Notes: generated by a model not told the origin, from the sequence alone. 59,769 bases of DNA from Megasphaera sp. AM44-1BH (GCF_003467125.1 NZ_QSFA01000016.1:240-60008), one strand, 5' to 3'. Shown: positions 18,101-25,972, numbered from the stretch's first letter. Numbers and translations are program-made.

Positions 18101-19327
18101 GCCGGGGACGGAGCCACTGTCTATATGGGCCATGAAGGCAATACGACACAGAATGACCGTCTCTATGTCAAAGGCACTCACACGGGTACGACACAGCTGC
18201 AGCTCCATGCCGTGAACGGAACCTGGACCGATGGCGCTATCGGGTCTGTTCTGGCCAGTGTGGGCGATGAACAGGGACGCTTTTATGTGCCCGATACGGA
18301 GGACCGGCTGTTCTTCCACCGCACTCTTCTGGATACGCATGAAACGAGCCGGGGAGACGATGTGACGGACGGATACAACACCGACTGGTACATCAAGGGC
18401 TTCCGGAAGATGCCCACTGATGACCACGGCAATTATACCCATACGGTGCAGGGCATCATGGGAGCCGACGGGATTAATTACCATATCTGGCGCACGGAAC
18501 AGGACACGCTCTTCCGCCGCATGGGTGATCTGCGTAAAGGGGAACCGGGGCAGGAAGGTATCTGGGCCCGGGTAAAAGGGACATCCATCCGCCGCAACGG
18601 ACAGTTCCCCTTTGAAGACCGGTATAAGACTTATGAAGTAGGTTATGACCAGCTGGCAGGCCACAGCGATACACAGGACCACTATCAGGGAATCGGCTTT
18701 GGCTATACGGAAGGCAAGGCGTCTTATTTTGGCGGCCGCAGCGATACGAACAGTTACGCTCTGGGATGGTATGATACGCGGATCCGCAAAGACGGAACCT
18801 ATCTCGATCTGGCCCTGCGTCTGCACCGGCTGACCAACAAACTGATTGCCCATGATGGCATCAGCGGTCACGGCGATAATACGGGCCTTTCCCTTGGGGC
18901 AGAATACGGATACAAAAAGCAGCTGGGCCATGGCTGGTTCGTCGAACCCCAGATACAGGGTACTCTCGGCTGGCTGAGCGGGGCATCGTGGACCATGGAA
19001 AATGGTGTAACCGTCGATGAACAGGATATACGCAGCGCTGTCGGCCGGGCCGGACTCCGGGCCGGATACGAAGGCAGCAGAGCCCAGGTTTTCCTCAAGG
19101 CAGACTGGTACCATGAATTCGGCGGTTCCGGACAGGTACATCTCAGCGATGACGAAGGGGATTTGTTCCTGGACCGGGATTACGGCGATACGTGGTTTGA
19201 ATACGGTCTGGGTGCATCGGCACAGATCGGACCGGCAACCCAGTTCTACGCCGACGTAGAACGGAGCAGTGGCGGCCAGTTCCGTAAAGACTGGTCCTGG
19301 GATGCCGGCATCCGCTGGAATTTCTGA
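15164..19327 (+). CDS. Classical (type Va) autotransporter
   Basis: 1387 residues. The N-terminus has a long basic region followed by a signal peptide (AILALLVCLSLSGSVSLAAD). The passenger of about 1000 residues is rich in short beta-strand repeats (VNGEI, ITIGHDGS, GRLLVNG), as in beta-helix passengers. The last 280 or so residues form the autotransporter barrel, starting near EGIWARVKGTSIRR and GYDQLAG. They end in AGIRWNF, with the C-terminal aromatic residue that the BAM complex recognises. No passenger enzymatic motif is recognisable, so an adhesin role is assumed. Start ATG 15164 follows AAAGGAGATATAAA. It may be controlled separately from the trimeric adhesin, since a terminator separates them. 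Confidence 0.92.
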   Translation: MKTNSYNKSKKRNHTCQKQAILALLVCLSLSGSVSLAADTSVQDTGRTYDYVNKWSGDATEGDPITVNHLQGWNQDKVTVGTDTTNQVTIEDYGGGNGGDATVFGKNIAFAGGFTTGGTITAGNAATDSISAVTINAVQLWGQSAGGTVNMDGRTISVTGSQGVNATGGSTIDLRTQYMTGDLHIQSLGVSGSSTVNIGNANAGDITIDEFGVGGTQTASTGEPILNTITVFGNNLSIGNTKASESNAQVTFNARGDVTAQNGLVMTGSYLPSSAPYASVTVNAGGNVKLGKYGQTTNPWNRNADLAAVGGHARINITAGGDVDAFGDFSVTGDGSISVKAANISSDGLLHATGKDASLTLIAEDSSGNKGDIKAQELQVDNSGTASLTGKTITLAPDADGSYFHRSLHVTDCDVNMDADEINLASGIQFNGTAKLDLKAARKLTIGNALNENSYDTSAIRLTYGGYGTHGTGQLYAGGNETDVTVNGSVAVVGTSNQDELAWFNGKNLIFNATKMPSLSDNPYSDLYNAVALDFTDSQFWSGNDDTTETTTVNGHILTNGSNAFVLHGSKAVTINGLKGDFENNKNAFSLTDRGSSSIQIGDEDTAQTTVNGEIVTGVDTVLYVGGKNVLLDNAGHTALYANANSKSVEIGRTTPEGNTSDSVAIKGRLLVNGVSRMDVVGKNITLSDGAAPDSGTLGTTVKTKEDGTSTDPDSNTHDALVIQSAADNALVIGEADSNVNIDGRLVGLNGGYSVDGDIIHIYEGTNKNQNLVLTTGGAVNLGHDGTSLLQIDGGIWALGDSTHAVNFQGRNILIDPASGMRAVQANAMPVTIGDNATEHAVVNGEIWSVSNKAPITLDANSYALSANGSTYAARSSGGGSITIGHDGSTGSIDGNLTADVGSSLEAYLQGNGSRLDGTIEDENLDYGISSDAGVTLHLNDGAVWHLDGDSKVTSLQADKGIIHLNQDTTDQSLYTGNFAGDGATVYMGHEGNTTQNDRLYVKGTHTGTTQLQLHAVNGTWTDGAIGSVLASVGDEQGRFYVPDTEDRLFFHRTLLDTHETSRGDDVTDGYNTDWYIKGFRKMPTDDHGNYTHTVQGIMGADGINYHIWRTEQDTLFRRMGDLRKGEPGQEGIWARVKGTSIRRNGQFPFEDRYKTYEVGYDQLAGHSDTQDHYQGIGFGYTEGKASYFGGRSDTNSYALGWYDTRIRKDGTYLDLALRLHRLTNKLIAHDGISGHGDNTGLSLGAEYGYKKQLGHGWFVEPQIQGTLGWLSGASWTMENGVTVDEQDIRSAVGRAGLRAGYEGSRAQVFLKADWYHEFGGSGQVHLSDDEGDLFLDRDYGDTWFEYGLGASAQIGPATQFYADVERSSGGQFRKDWSWDAGIRWNF

Positions 19328-19358
19328 TAAGATAGCTTGATAGATATTGAATGTGTTT

Positions 19359-19395
19359 CAGGCATACGGGTAGACAATATCCGTATGCCTGTTTT
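19359..19395 (+). terminator. Terminator of the classical autotransporter gene
   Basis: CAGGCATACGG (19359-19369) pairs perfectly with CCGTATGCCTG (19381-19391), followed by TTTT. Confidence 0.75.
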
Positions 19396-19516
19396 GGTAT
19401 AGGTAAACACTATGTCCGGTCTTTATTAAAAGAAAATTTGTTGATATACTGATTGTTGTAATTATGACAGGCATTTTCACTATATATGTATTAGTTTTGA
19501 ACAGAGAGGAGAGTTT

Positions 19517-21007
19517 ATGATTATACAACTGAATAAAACACTCATAGCGGCTGCCATCATGGCCAGTATCAGCAGCGGACTGCTGTCTCCCGCCCAAGCG
19601 GCGGAACGCCCTGTGGAAAGTTATACCCGGGTGCACAGGGAGTCGTCATCATCGACAGTGACAGTGGAAGAGACCCATGAAAAAAGCAGTCGCACGACCA
19701 CTCATTCCGATGTAAGCATACATACGCCGTCGGCTTCGGGAACAGGGGCTGTCCTTTTCCCCTATATAGCGAAAAACAAACTGCCTGCTCCTGTGCAGTC
19801 TTTACGGGAAACCATACGCAATGAATACAGCCTCAATTATGAACAGGGCGTCCTGGCCCGCTATAAAGAAAAGGGAAAATGGGGCCTGTTAGGAACGGAT
19901 GGTACGGTTTTACTGCCTGCGTCGTATAAGAAGTTATCTTATGCCGGGCAGGGCGTCTTTTTATTGGTAAAAGGGAACAAGACAGCTTATATCGATAAGA
20001 CGGGAGCTGCTGTGACCTTGCCGGTACCAGAAAGCGAAAGCGGTGAGCCCGTATTTTTTCAGGAAAAAGGCCGGTATGGTATCCGTGACGCCAATGGCAT
20101 CGTGGTATCGGAGCCGGTATATAAGGAAATTCTGACACCTTTCAGCGAAGGCATCGCCTTTGTACGGGATGGAAATGGCCGCAGGATTGCCATTGACCGC
20201 TCCGGGAAGGAACTGTTTGCCGTGCCCTATGACCGGATATTCCCGTATCATGACGGACTGGCAGAATACCAGCGTAAAATCAATCATTTTAACTGGGGAC
20301 TCCTGGCAGGAGCGCTCGTCGGCTCAGCCGTAAACAGTGGCTATTATGGCGGTGAAATAGAGCCGCTGACCTATGATGGTGTGAAACGGGGATATATAGA
20401 CCGGACAGGCCGGGTAGTCATCGACAGCCGTTTAGATGAAGTCTATCCCATGACGGCCTGGGGGACTTTCATCAAAGATAAAGGCCTCCTGGCCTTTGTC
20501 GGCAGAGATGGCCGGTATATCATTGAACCGGGACGGTATGACGTAGGGCCGGGTATGATGGATGACTGGAATGGCATGGTCTCATTAAAGGATAAAGAAA
20601 CGGGCAGGCTCGGCGTTTTCAGTCTGTCCGATGGGAAACAGATTCTTCCTTTCCAATACGATGCCGTCGATTTTTTAGGGGCTGACCGCATATTTCTGAA
20701 GCGTGGGGAGCGATGCTTTCTGTTAAATCAGGAAACAGGGCAGGCCGTCCACGAATGGCAGGAACCAGTGAAATTCGTGCCCTATCTGGCGGAATCGTAC
20801 GCCTGGTGCCGGAAAGGCAAGATGACTTATGAAATCGTTGATACGGAAGGTCAGGTGATATATACGGCTCCGGAAGGCGTAGTACATGAAGTCTCGTCAT
20901 TCCGTCATGGCGTCAGTGCCGTCCGGTCCGGTGATGTCTGGGGTATCATGAACAGCAGAGGAGAATGGCTGATCCGGCCCCGGTATAAAGAAATAGAAAT
21001 TTTATAA
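19517..21007 (+). CDS. Exported WG-repeat protein
   Basis: 496 residues with a signal peptide (LIAAAIMASISSGLLSPAQA, cleaved before AERP). After a Ser/Thr-rich linker, repeats of the KWG/WG type run through the protein: KGKWGLLGTDG, AYIDKTGAAV, RYGIRDANGIV, GYIDRTGRVV, GDVWGIMNSRGEWLIRPRY. WG repeats are thought to form beta-propeller or beta-meander structures and to bind other proteins or cell-wall components; the precise role is unknown. ATG 19517 follows GAGAGGAGAG. The convergent histidine kinase gene lies downstream, beyond a hairpin. No enzymatic motif is visible. Confidence 0.8.
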   Translation: MIIQLNKTLIAAAIMASISSGLLSPAQAAERPVESYTRVHRESSSSTVTVEETHEKSSRTTTHSDVSIHTPSASGTGAVLFPYIAKNKLPAPVQSLRETIRNEYSLNYEQGVLARYKEKGKWGLLGTDGTVLLPASYKKLSYAGQGVFLLVKGNKTAYIDKTGAAVTLPVPESESGEPVFFQEKGRYGIRDANGIVVSEPVYKEILTPFSEGIAFVRDGNGRRIAIDRSGKELFAVPYDRIFPYHDGLAEYQRKINHFNWGLLAGALVGSAVNSGYYGGEIEPLTYDGVKRGYIDRTGRVVIDSRLDEVYPMTAWGTFIKDKGLLAFVGRDGRYIIEPGRYDVGPGMMDDWNGMVSLKDKETGRLGVFSLSDGKQILPFQYDAVDFLGADRIFLKRGERCFLLNQETGQAVHEWQEPVKFVPYLAESYAWCRKGKMTYEIVDTEGQVIYTAPEGVVHEVSSFRHGVSAVRSGDVWGIMNSRGEWLIRPRYKEIEIL

Positions 21008-21022
21008 CGCCATATACGACTA

Positions 21023-21053
21023 GCAGGGGCTGCCTTTATGAGGCAGCCCCTGC
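21023..21053. terminator. Bidirectional hairpin between convergent genes
   Basis: A perfect 13-bp stem GCAGGGGCTGCCT / AGGCAGCCCCTGC with a TTATG loop lies between the WG-repeat gene and the histidine kinase gene. There is no real T-tract on either side, so termination efficiency is uncertain. Confidence 0.55.
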
Positions 21054-21058
21054 GATTG

Positions 21059-22528
21059 TCAGGATGAAATTTTTTTATCTGGTTCTTCTTTTGTTTCATG
21101 ATTGCGGGGGAAGATGGCCGTGACCGTCGTTCCCTTATGGAGCTCACTGGTCAGTTCCAGTCTGGCGTTATTGCCTTTAGCGATATATTTGGCGATGGAA
21201 AGGCCCAGACCGGACCCACCCGTTTCCTTGGTACGTGACGAATCGACCCGGTAAAACCGTTCAAAGACCCGTTCCAGGTCTTCTTTGGGAATCCCGATGC
21301 CCGTATCGCGGACTTTGAAACAAACCTGCGTTTCGTCGGCTTCACAGGACAGATAGATGTAGCCGCCGGCCGGCGTATATTTGATGGCATTGTCGATAAA
21401 GATACGCAGCATCTGTTTGACGCTGCCCGGTTCGGCGTAGATGGAGGCTTTGTCGTTGCGGCCGAGGAGGATTTCCCGGTCTTCGGCGATGAGCAGGACG
21501 CCGTTATATACTTCTTCCAGTAATTCTGATGCGTCGGTGACCATGAAATGCGCTTCCAGCGTACCTGTCGTCGAACGGGCAAAAAACAGGAGCCGTTCGA
21601 TGAGCTGGCGCATATATTCCGTTTCAGACTGGATGGCGTGGATGCTTTCATCGAGGACTTTCGGGTCTTCTTTTCCCCAACGGTCGAGGAGATTGATATA
21701 GCCGCTGATGACCGTAAGGGGGGTGCGCAGTTCATGAGACGCATTGCTGATGAATTGCTGCTGCTGTTTGTATCCGTATTCGATGCGGTCCAGCGCCTGG
21801 TTGATGGACTGGGCCAGATTGTGAATTTCGATGCCGTTTTCCGCTTCTTTCGGAATGACGATACGCTGGCTCAGTTTATGGACTTCGATGCTTTTCAGTG
21901 TTTCATTGATCAGCTTCAGCGGAGCCAGTGACTTGCGCATGAGGTACATGCCGGAAAAGATGGTGAGGACCAGACTCAGGAGGACCGAGGCCACGAGCTG
22001 CTTGGATAATAAGGATATAAAGGCATTTTCTTTATCCGGTACGCGGGAAAATCGCAGATAATATAGCTTGTTATCGGTACTGTACCACTTTTTATAATAA
22101 GCGTAGGAGCTCGTCTCATTTCCCTGGATGGACTCGGGAAGGGGAATTTCGCCATTGCTCCGCACCGTGTCATCGATGTAACGGTCACTCAGATTTTTGA
22201 TGGTATGTGCCGGCCCGTTGTCCAGAATCAGCCGGCCGGCAGCATCGTATACCTGGAGATTGACGAACGGCTGGAGGTTGGACCGGGTGAAAACCGAAGA
22301 ATCGATTTGTCCGCTCTTATCGAGATATTCCATAGCCGACTGGGCACTGGAGTATAAATCCCGTTCAATGGAACGCCCCATGATAAAATGCACACTCGTG
22401 ACGGTGATGACCGAAACGATGAGCAGGATGATAAAGACGATAAACGAATAGAGGAGCACCATTTTGGCAAAGAGAGGCAGGGTGAACAGCGGCAGCCGGT
22501 GTATTTTTTCTTTAATCTTTTGCAACAT
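21059..22528 (-). CDS. Membrane sensor histidine kinase
   Basis: 489 residues. There are two membrane segments (near residues 23-50 and 165-185) flanking an extracytoplasmic sensor loop. A HAMP linker follows, then the HisKA phosphorylation site FISNASHELRTPLTVISGY and the HATPase_c boxes: N box IDNAIKYTPAGG, G1 RDTGIGIPKEDL, F box VFERFYRVD, and G2 GGSGLGLSIAKYI. The gene overlaps the upstream response regulator by 17 bp, so the two are cotranscribed and translationally coupled. The organisation resembles ArlS/CssS-type Firmicutes kinases. The stimulus cannot be deduced; adjacency to the surface-protein genes suggests an envelope signal, as an inference only. Confidence 0.95.
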   Translation of the reverse strand: MLQKIKEKIHRLPLFTLPLFAKMVLLYSFIVFIILLIVSVITVTSVHFIMGRSIERDLYSSAQSAMEYLDKSGQIDSSVFTRSNLQPFVNLQVYDAAGRLILDNGPAHTIKNLSDRYIDDTVRSNGEIPLPESIQGNETSSYAYYKKWYSTDNKLYYLRFSRVPDKENAFISLLSKQLVASVLLSLVLTIFSGMYLMRKSLAPLKLINETLKSIEVHKLSQRIVIPKEAENGIEIHNLAQSINQALDRIEYGYKQQQQFISNASHELRTPLTVISGYINLLDRWGKEDPKVLDESIHAIQSETEYMRQLIERLLFFARSTTGTLEAHFMVTDASELLEEVYNGVLLIAEDREILLGRNDKASIYAEPGSVKQMLRIFIDNAIKYTPAGGYIYLSCEADETQVCFKVRDTGIGIPKEDLERVFERFYRVDSSRTKETGGSGLGLSIAKYIAKGNNARLELTSELHKGTTVTAIFPRNHETKEEPDKKISS

Positions 22529-23195
22529 AACCTACCCCGCGCACTGTATGAATATATTTTTTGCTGTCCGTCTGCCCGATTTTACCGCGGATATAACGGA
22601 TATAGACATCGACGACGTTGGTATCGCCGGCATAATCATAGCCCCAGACTTCTTCCAGTATCTTTTCCCTCGTCAGGACAATGTTCTTGTTTCGGAGAAG
22701 ATACGTGAGCAGTTCAAATTCTTTTTTCGTAAGCAGCAGCTTGCGGCCGGCTACTTCCACTTCATGGCGGTCCAGATAGAGGGTCATATCCTGGAGATGG
22801 AGGAAATTTTCCGATGCCTTGTCCGTATTGCGGTCGCGGAGCAGGACGCGGATACGGGCCAGCAGTTCTTTGCTGTTGAATGGTTTGGTGAGATAATCGT
22901 TGCCGCCCATGTCGAGCCCGGCGACTTTTGTTTCCACGTCGTCTTTGGCCGAAAGGAACATGATGGGGACATTGGAAATTTCCCGCGTACGCTGGCACAG
23001 GGTCAGGCCGTCTACGTCGGGCAGCATGATATCCAGCAGGATGAGGTCGAAGTGGTCCTGGCCGATGCGTTCCATGGCTTTGGTACCATTATATTCGATA
23101 TCACATTCATACCCTTCATGCTCCAGCTCCATCTGGATGAAGCGGGCAATTTGTTTTTCATCTTCTACAATCAATATATGAGATCTTCCGCTCAT
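22512..23195 (-). CDS. OmpR/PhoB-family response regulator
   Basis: 227 residues from the ATG at 23195, which has AAAGGGG upstream at 9-nt spacing; a longer frame to 23267 lacks a ribosome binding site. The receiver domain shows the acidic pair in IVEDEKQ, the phospho-acceptor Asp in DLILLDIMLPDVDG, and Lys in YLTKPF. The C-terminal winged helix shows LLTKKEFELLTYLL and VWGYDYAGDTNVVDVYIRYIRGKI. It binds DNA as a dimer after phosphorylation by the adjacent kinase. It is the first gene of the two-gene operon; targets are unknown. Confidence 0.95.
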   Translation of the reverse strand: MSGRSHILIVEDEKQIARFIQMELEHEGYECDIEYNGTKAMERIGQDHFDLILLDIMLPDVDGLTLCQRTREISNVPIMFLSAKDDVETKVAGLDMGGNDYLTKPFNSKELLARIRVLLRDRNTDKASENFLHLQDMTLYLDRHEVEVAGRKLLLTKKEFELLTYLLRNKNIVLTREKILEEVWGYDYAGDTNVVDVYIRYIRGKIGQTDSKKYIHTVRGVGYVAKD

Positions 23196-23234
23196 TCTAT
23201 CAGCCCCTTTCAGGCGAACATCTCTGCTTTCTAT

Positions 23235-23240
23235 ATTATA
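23235..23240 (-). promoter_or_regulatory. -10 element for the two-component operon
   Basis: A perfect TATAAT on the minus strand lies about 40 bp upstream of the response regulator start. The matching -35 is weak (TACAAA at 17 bp), so an activator such as the response regulator itself may be required. Confidence 0.45.
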
Positions 23241-23356
23241 CATTACATATGCTATTTTTTGTACCATAATTTGACCTTAACTCATATACATGATGTTTAC
23301 AATTGGAAAGAAAATGGAGAAATGTAAAATTTAATCTAATTTTAATCTTATTTTCA

Positions 23357-23384
23357 TTTACTTTTAAAAAAAACTTGGTATTAT
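23357..23384 (+). promoter_or_regulatory. Putative promoter of the small RNA
   Basis: TTTACT (23357-23362), a 16-bp A-rich spacer and TATTAT (23379-23384) precede the structured RNA by a normal 7-nt gap. The -35 match is 4 of 6. Confidence 0.45.
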
Positions 23385-23390
23385 ATATGT

Positions 23391-23537
23391 GTAGAAAGAA
23401 TCTACGACTTGTTGAAGATATAAGTTGTTCATATACCCCTCGAACACCCCTATCTTATATCTTTGACCATAAAGTATCGTCTTCCCCCGATGATGCTTTA
23501 CCAGAAGAGAACCGGCTCCCCTCGCCGGTTCTTTTTC
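23391..23537 (+). ncRNA. Candidate small regulatory RNA with C-rich loops
   Basis: About 147 nt between divergent genes folds into four consecutive hairpins. (0) GTAGA/TCTAC, 23391-23405. (1) A 10-bp stem AAGATATAAG (23415-23424)/CTTATATCTT (23454-23463) with an inner TGTTC/GAACA. (2) A 12-bp stem 23470-23481/23489-23500. (3) A terminator stem GAACCGGC/GCCGGTTC (23509-23531) followed by TTTTT. The unpaired segments carry CCCC at 23436-23439 and 23447-23450, CCCCC at 23484-23488, and CCCC at 23518-23521. C-rich loops of this kind are used by Firmicutes sRNAs such as RsaE to bind G-rich Shine-Dalgarno sequences. No open reading frame fits. Existence as a transcript is inferred from the promoter, structure and terminator. 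Confidence 0.6.
23506..23537 (+). terminator. Intrinsic terminator of the candidate small RNA
   Basis: An 8-bp GC-rich stem GAACCGGC/GCCGGTTC with a TCCCCTC loop, extended by AGA/TTT pairs, ends in a T5 tract. Confidence 0.8.
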
Positions 23538-23630
23538 TACATATGGGCAAAACGTGCAGAAAAAATTTTAAAATGCCCATCAGGTGGAATCTGCCCGAAA
23601 TGGCGGGAAACTGCACTGTTACGGTGTTGA

Positions 23631-23659
23631 TTGACATTTTAAATCATTCGTGTAATAAT
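23631..23659 (+). promoter_or_regulatory. Promoter of the ferredoxin gene
   Basis: TTGACA (23631-23636), a 17-bp spacer and AATAAT (23654-23659): a strong sigma-A promoter giving a leader of about 45 nt. Confidence 0.8.
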
Positions 23660-23712
23660 GAACGAGATGAAGGGATTTACTCCCTGCTCATAATTTTCTG
23701 GAGGTGAAAACC

Positions 23713-23877
23713 ATGCACGTAATTTCTGATGAATGCGTAAAATGCGGTTCCTGCGCAGGCGCTTGCCCGACCGGTGCTATCGAAGAAGGCGAAACGAAGT
23801 ACGTTGTTACTGACGCTTGCATCGACTGCGGTTCTTGCGAATCCGTATGTCCGACCGGTGCTATCTCCGCTGAATAA
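23713..23877 (+). CDS. 2[4Fe-4S] ferredoxin (clostridial type)
   Basis: A 54-residue protein too short for many gene finders. It has two CxxCxxCxxxCP cluster motifs: CVKCGSCAGACPTGAI and CIDCGSCESVCPTGAI. Each cluster takes three Cys from one motif and the fourth from the other. It is a soluble low-potential electron carrier for hydrogenase, pyruvate:ferredoxin oxidoreductase and similar enzymes in anaerobic fermentation. The start ATG follows GGAGGTG at 9 nt. It has its own strong promoter and terminator, so it is monocistronic and probably highly expressed. The two halves are near-duplicates, as usual for the family. Confidence 0.97.
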   Translation: MHVISDECVKCGSCAGACPTGAIEEGETKYVVTDACIDCGSCESVCPTGAISAE

Positions 23878-23892
23878 GCTGGTAGCCCGTTC

Positions 23893-23928
23893 AAAAGACC
23901 GCCGCGCCCAGGTGCGGCGGTCTTTTTC
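23893..23928 (+). terminator. Terminator of the ferredoxin gene
   Basis: AAAGACCGCCGC pairs with GCGGCGGTCTTT around a short loop and ends in TTTTT. Confidence 0.9.
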
Positions 23929-23953
23929 TGTACGGGATGGCGGAAGTCCCTTC

Positions 23954-23982
23954 TTGCTAGTGGGACATTTCTATGATAGGAT
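23954..23982 (+). promoter_or_regulatory. Putative promoter of the lspA-rluD-pyrR operon
   Basis: TTGCTA (23954-23959), a 17-bp spacer and TAGGAT (23977-23982) preceded by TGA, an extended -10 arrangement. Confidence 0.5.
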
Positions 23983-24035
23983 AATGTCGGTCAGATTTCA
24001 TATATTGCCTGCAGTTTTGCGGCAGGAGGGTGTTT

Positions 24036-24470
24036 GTGTACGTTTTTATGATTGCGCTGCTGGTAACCCTGTTGGATCAGGGCAGCAAAATATGGATCCG
24101 CCAGTGCATGGAACTTCACGAATCGATTCCGGTTCTGCCGGGATTTTTTCATATTACTTATATATTGAATAAAGGAGCGGCTTTTGGCATTTTGGAAAAT
24201 CAGCGCTGGGTTTTTCTGGCCATTGCCCTGCTGTTATTCGTTTTGTACGGCCTGTTCCGGAAAAAATTGCCGAAAAACGGCTGGGTATACACGGGAGTCG
24301 GCCTGCTGCTGGGCGGGGCCCTGGGCAATGCCCTGGACCGGTTTCTGCGCGGCGCTGTTACCGATTTCTTTGATTTCCGTATCTGGCCTGTTTTTAATGT
24401 GGCCGATATCGGTATCGTTGCCGGGGTGGCTTTATTGTTATGGTATTGCTGGACCCATCATTCGGATTGA
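24036..24470 (+). CDS. lspA: Lipoprotein signal peptidase (signal peptidase II)
   Basis: Inner-membrane aspartyl protease that removes signal peptides from diacylglyceryl-modified prolipoproteins. About 144 residues with four membrane helices. The signature regions are DQGSKIWI near the N-terminus, LNKGAAFGIL, the first catalytic Asp in GNALDRFLRGAVTDFFDF, and the second in FNVADIGIV. I chose GTG 24036, six bases after AGGAGG (24024-24029); the GTG at 24030 abuts the ribosome binding site. The gene leads an lspA-rluD-pyrR array common in Firmicutes. One client in this window is the lipoprotein OmpH homologue at 56522. Confidence 0.96.
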   Translation: MYVFMIALLVTLLDQGSKIWIRQCMELHESIPVLPGFFHITYILNKGAAFGILENQRWVFLAIALLLFVLYGLFRKKLPKNGWVYTGVGLLLGGALGNALDRFLRGAVTDFFDFRIWPVFNVADIGIVAGVALLLWYCWTHHSD

Positions 24471-24481
24471 CGGAGGTATTC

Positions 24482-25396
24482 ATGGAAACACGGTTGTTGG
24501 AAGCATCGGCTGCTGATGCGGGTAAGCGGTTTGATGCCTATTTGTCGAAAGAACTTTCTCTTTCCCGCAGCTTTTCCCGCCAGCTCATTGAAGACGGTGA
24601 CGGGACTGTCAACGGCCGGCAGGTCAAACCGAATTACCGCCTGAATCCCGGTGATGCCATAGCCGTACAGCTCGTCGTCCAGGAAGAACTGAAAGCGGAG
24701 CCGCAGGATATTCCCCTCGATATTATTTACGAGGATGCCCATATCATCGTCGTCAATAAAGCACGTGGCATGGTCGTCCATCCGGCGGCCGGCAATCCCG
24801 ACGGGACGCTGGTCAATGCTCTTCTGTTTCATTGCAAAGGAGAATTATCCGGCATAAACGGCGTCATACGGCCGGGCATCGTACACCGGCTGGATAAGGA
24901 CACGTCCGGTGTCATGGTGGCGGCCAAGACGGACGAAGCACACCGGGGCCTGGCGGAACAGATCAAGGCCCATACGGCTCACCGGACGTACTGGGCACTC
25001 GTGCATGGCAATATCGTGGAAGAACGGGGAACCATCGACGCGCCTATCGGACGGCATCCGAAAGACCGCATTAAAATGGCCGTAGTCGTTAAAGGCGGCC
25101 GGGAAGCGGTGACCCATTTCCGGGTATTGAAGCGCTTCGGGGACTATACGTGGGTAGAATGCCGGCTGGAAACGGGCCGGACCCATCAGATCCGCGTACA
25201 TATGGCGTATATCCACCATCCCGTGGTCAATGACCCGCTGTATGGATTCAAAAAAGATCATTTTCCCATTGAAGGACAGGCACTGCATTCTCATTGTCTG
25301 GATCTGGTGCATCCGGTCACCGGACAGGCAATGCATTTCGAAGCGCCGGCACCGGCTGATTTTATGGCCTGTCTTCAGCAGGCGGAACGTCATTGA
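24482..25396 (+). CDS. rluD: RluA/RluD-family 23S rRNA pseudouridine synthase
   Basis: About 304 residues. An N-terminal S4 RNA-binding domain (FDAYLSKELSLSRSFSRQLI, then GTVNGRQVKPNYRLNPGD) precedes the catalytic domain with HRLDKDTSGVMV, which contains the catalytic Asp. Further motifs are RTYWALVHG and ETGRTHQIRVHMAY. It isomerises uridine to pseudouridine in rRNA. ATG 24482 is chosen because GGAGG lies at 24472-24476, between lspA and this gene; a longer frame starts inside lspA. The exact target (RluD-like or another RluA subgroup) cannot be fixed by eye, so the symbol is tentative. Confidence 0.93.
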   Translation: METRLLEASAADAGKRFDAYLSKELSLSRSFSRQLIEDGDGTVNGRQVKPNYRLNPGDAIAVQLVVQEELKAEPQDIPLDIIYEDAHIIVVNKARGMVVHPAAGNPDGTLVNALLFHCKGELSGINGVIRPGIVHRLDKDTSGVMVAAKTDEAHRGLAEQIKAHTAHRTYWALVHGNIVEERGTIDAPIGRHPKDRIKMAVVVKGGREAVTHFRVLKRFGDYTWVECRLETGRTHQIRVHMAYIHHPVVNDPLYGFKKDHFPIEGQALHSHCLDLVHPVTGQAMHFEAPAPADFMACLQQAERH

Positions 25397-25411
25397 AGTG
25401 AGGGAACATCT

Positions 25412-25957
25412 ATGTGGAAGATAAAGACGGTTTTAATGGACGAAAAGGCTATGGGCCGGGCAATCCGCCGCATAGCTCATGAAATCATTGAACGCAATAA
25501 AGGTCTGGACAATATGCTCCTCGTCGGCATCCATACGCGGGGCGTACCACTGGCCAAGAGGCTGGCTGCGGAACTGGCCGCTATTGAAGGGGTGCCGGTC
25601 CCTGTCTACGATCTTGATATTTCTGCGTACCGGGATGATCACCGCAAGGACAGCATCAATACGGTCAGCAGTGGTCAGAACCGGTTTGATGCGGATGGCA
25701 GGACTATTATCCTCGTCGATGATGTCTTGTTTACAGGGCGGACCGTTCGTTCAGCACTCAACGCCATCATGGAACTGGGACGGCCCCGCTTTATCGAACT
25801 GGCGGTCCTGGTAGACCGGGGACACAGGGAACTTCCTATCCGGGCCGATTATGTCGGAAAAAATGTTCCTACGTCGCGCCATGAAGATATTTCGGTGCAG
25901 CTTTCGGAAGTGGATGGATGCAATCAGGTGGTATTACGGGAAGAAGTGCGCAGCTGA
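25412..25957 (+). CDS. pyrR: PyrR bifunctional pyrimidine operon attenuator / uracil phosphoribosyltransferase
   Basis: 181 residues, the normal PyrR length. The phosphoribosyltransferase PRPP loop is IILVDDVLFTGRTVRSAL; GIHTRGVPLAKRLA and the RNA-binding basic surface near YRDDHRKD are also present. In Firmicutes PyrR binds pyr mRNA leaders in response to UMP and promotes termination. It follows the rluD-like gene by 15 bp, so it is probably cotranscribed with lspA. No pyr biosynthetic genes or PyrR-binding loops are visible nearby, so it must act on operons elsewhere. The ribosome binding site (GTGAGGGA) is modest. Confidence 0.95.
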   Translation: MWKIKTVLMDEKAMGRAIRRIAHEIIERNKGLDNMLLVGIHTRGVPLAKRLAAELAAIEGVPVPVYDLDISAYRDDHRKDSINTVSSGQNRFDADGRTIILVDDVLFTGRTVRSALNAIMELGRPRFIELAVLVDRGHRELPIRADYVGKNVPTSRHEDISVQLSEVDGCNQVVLREEVRS

Positions 25958-25972
25958 GTCTGCGCCTTTTTT
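25948..25972 (+). terminator. Terminator overlapping the end of pyrR
   Basis: GCGCAG-CTGAGT-CTGCGC followed by CTTTTTT; the stem includes the pyrR stop codon. Confidence 0.8.

Noticed and set aside
23303..23707. Open frame of 134 codons across the small-RNA region
   Set aside because: It spans the sRNA promoter, hairpins and terminator and ends in the ferredoxin promoter region; codon content is atypical and there is no ribosome binding site.
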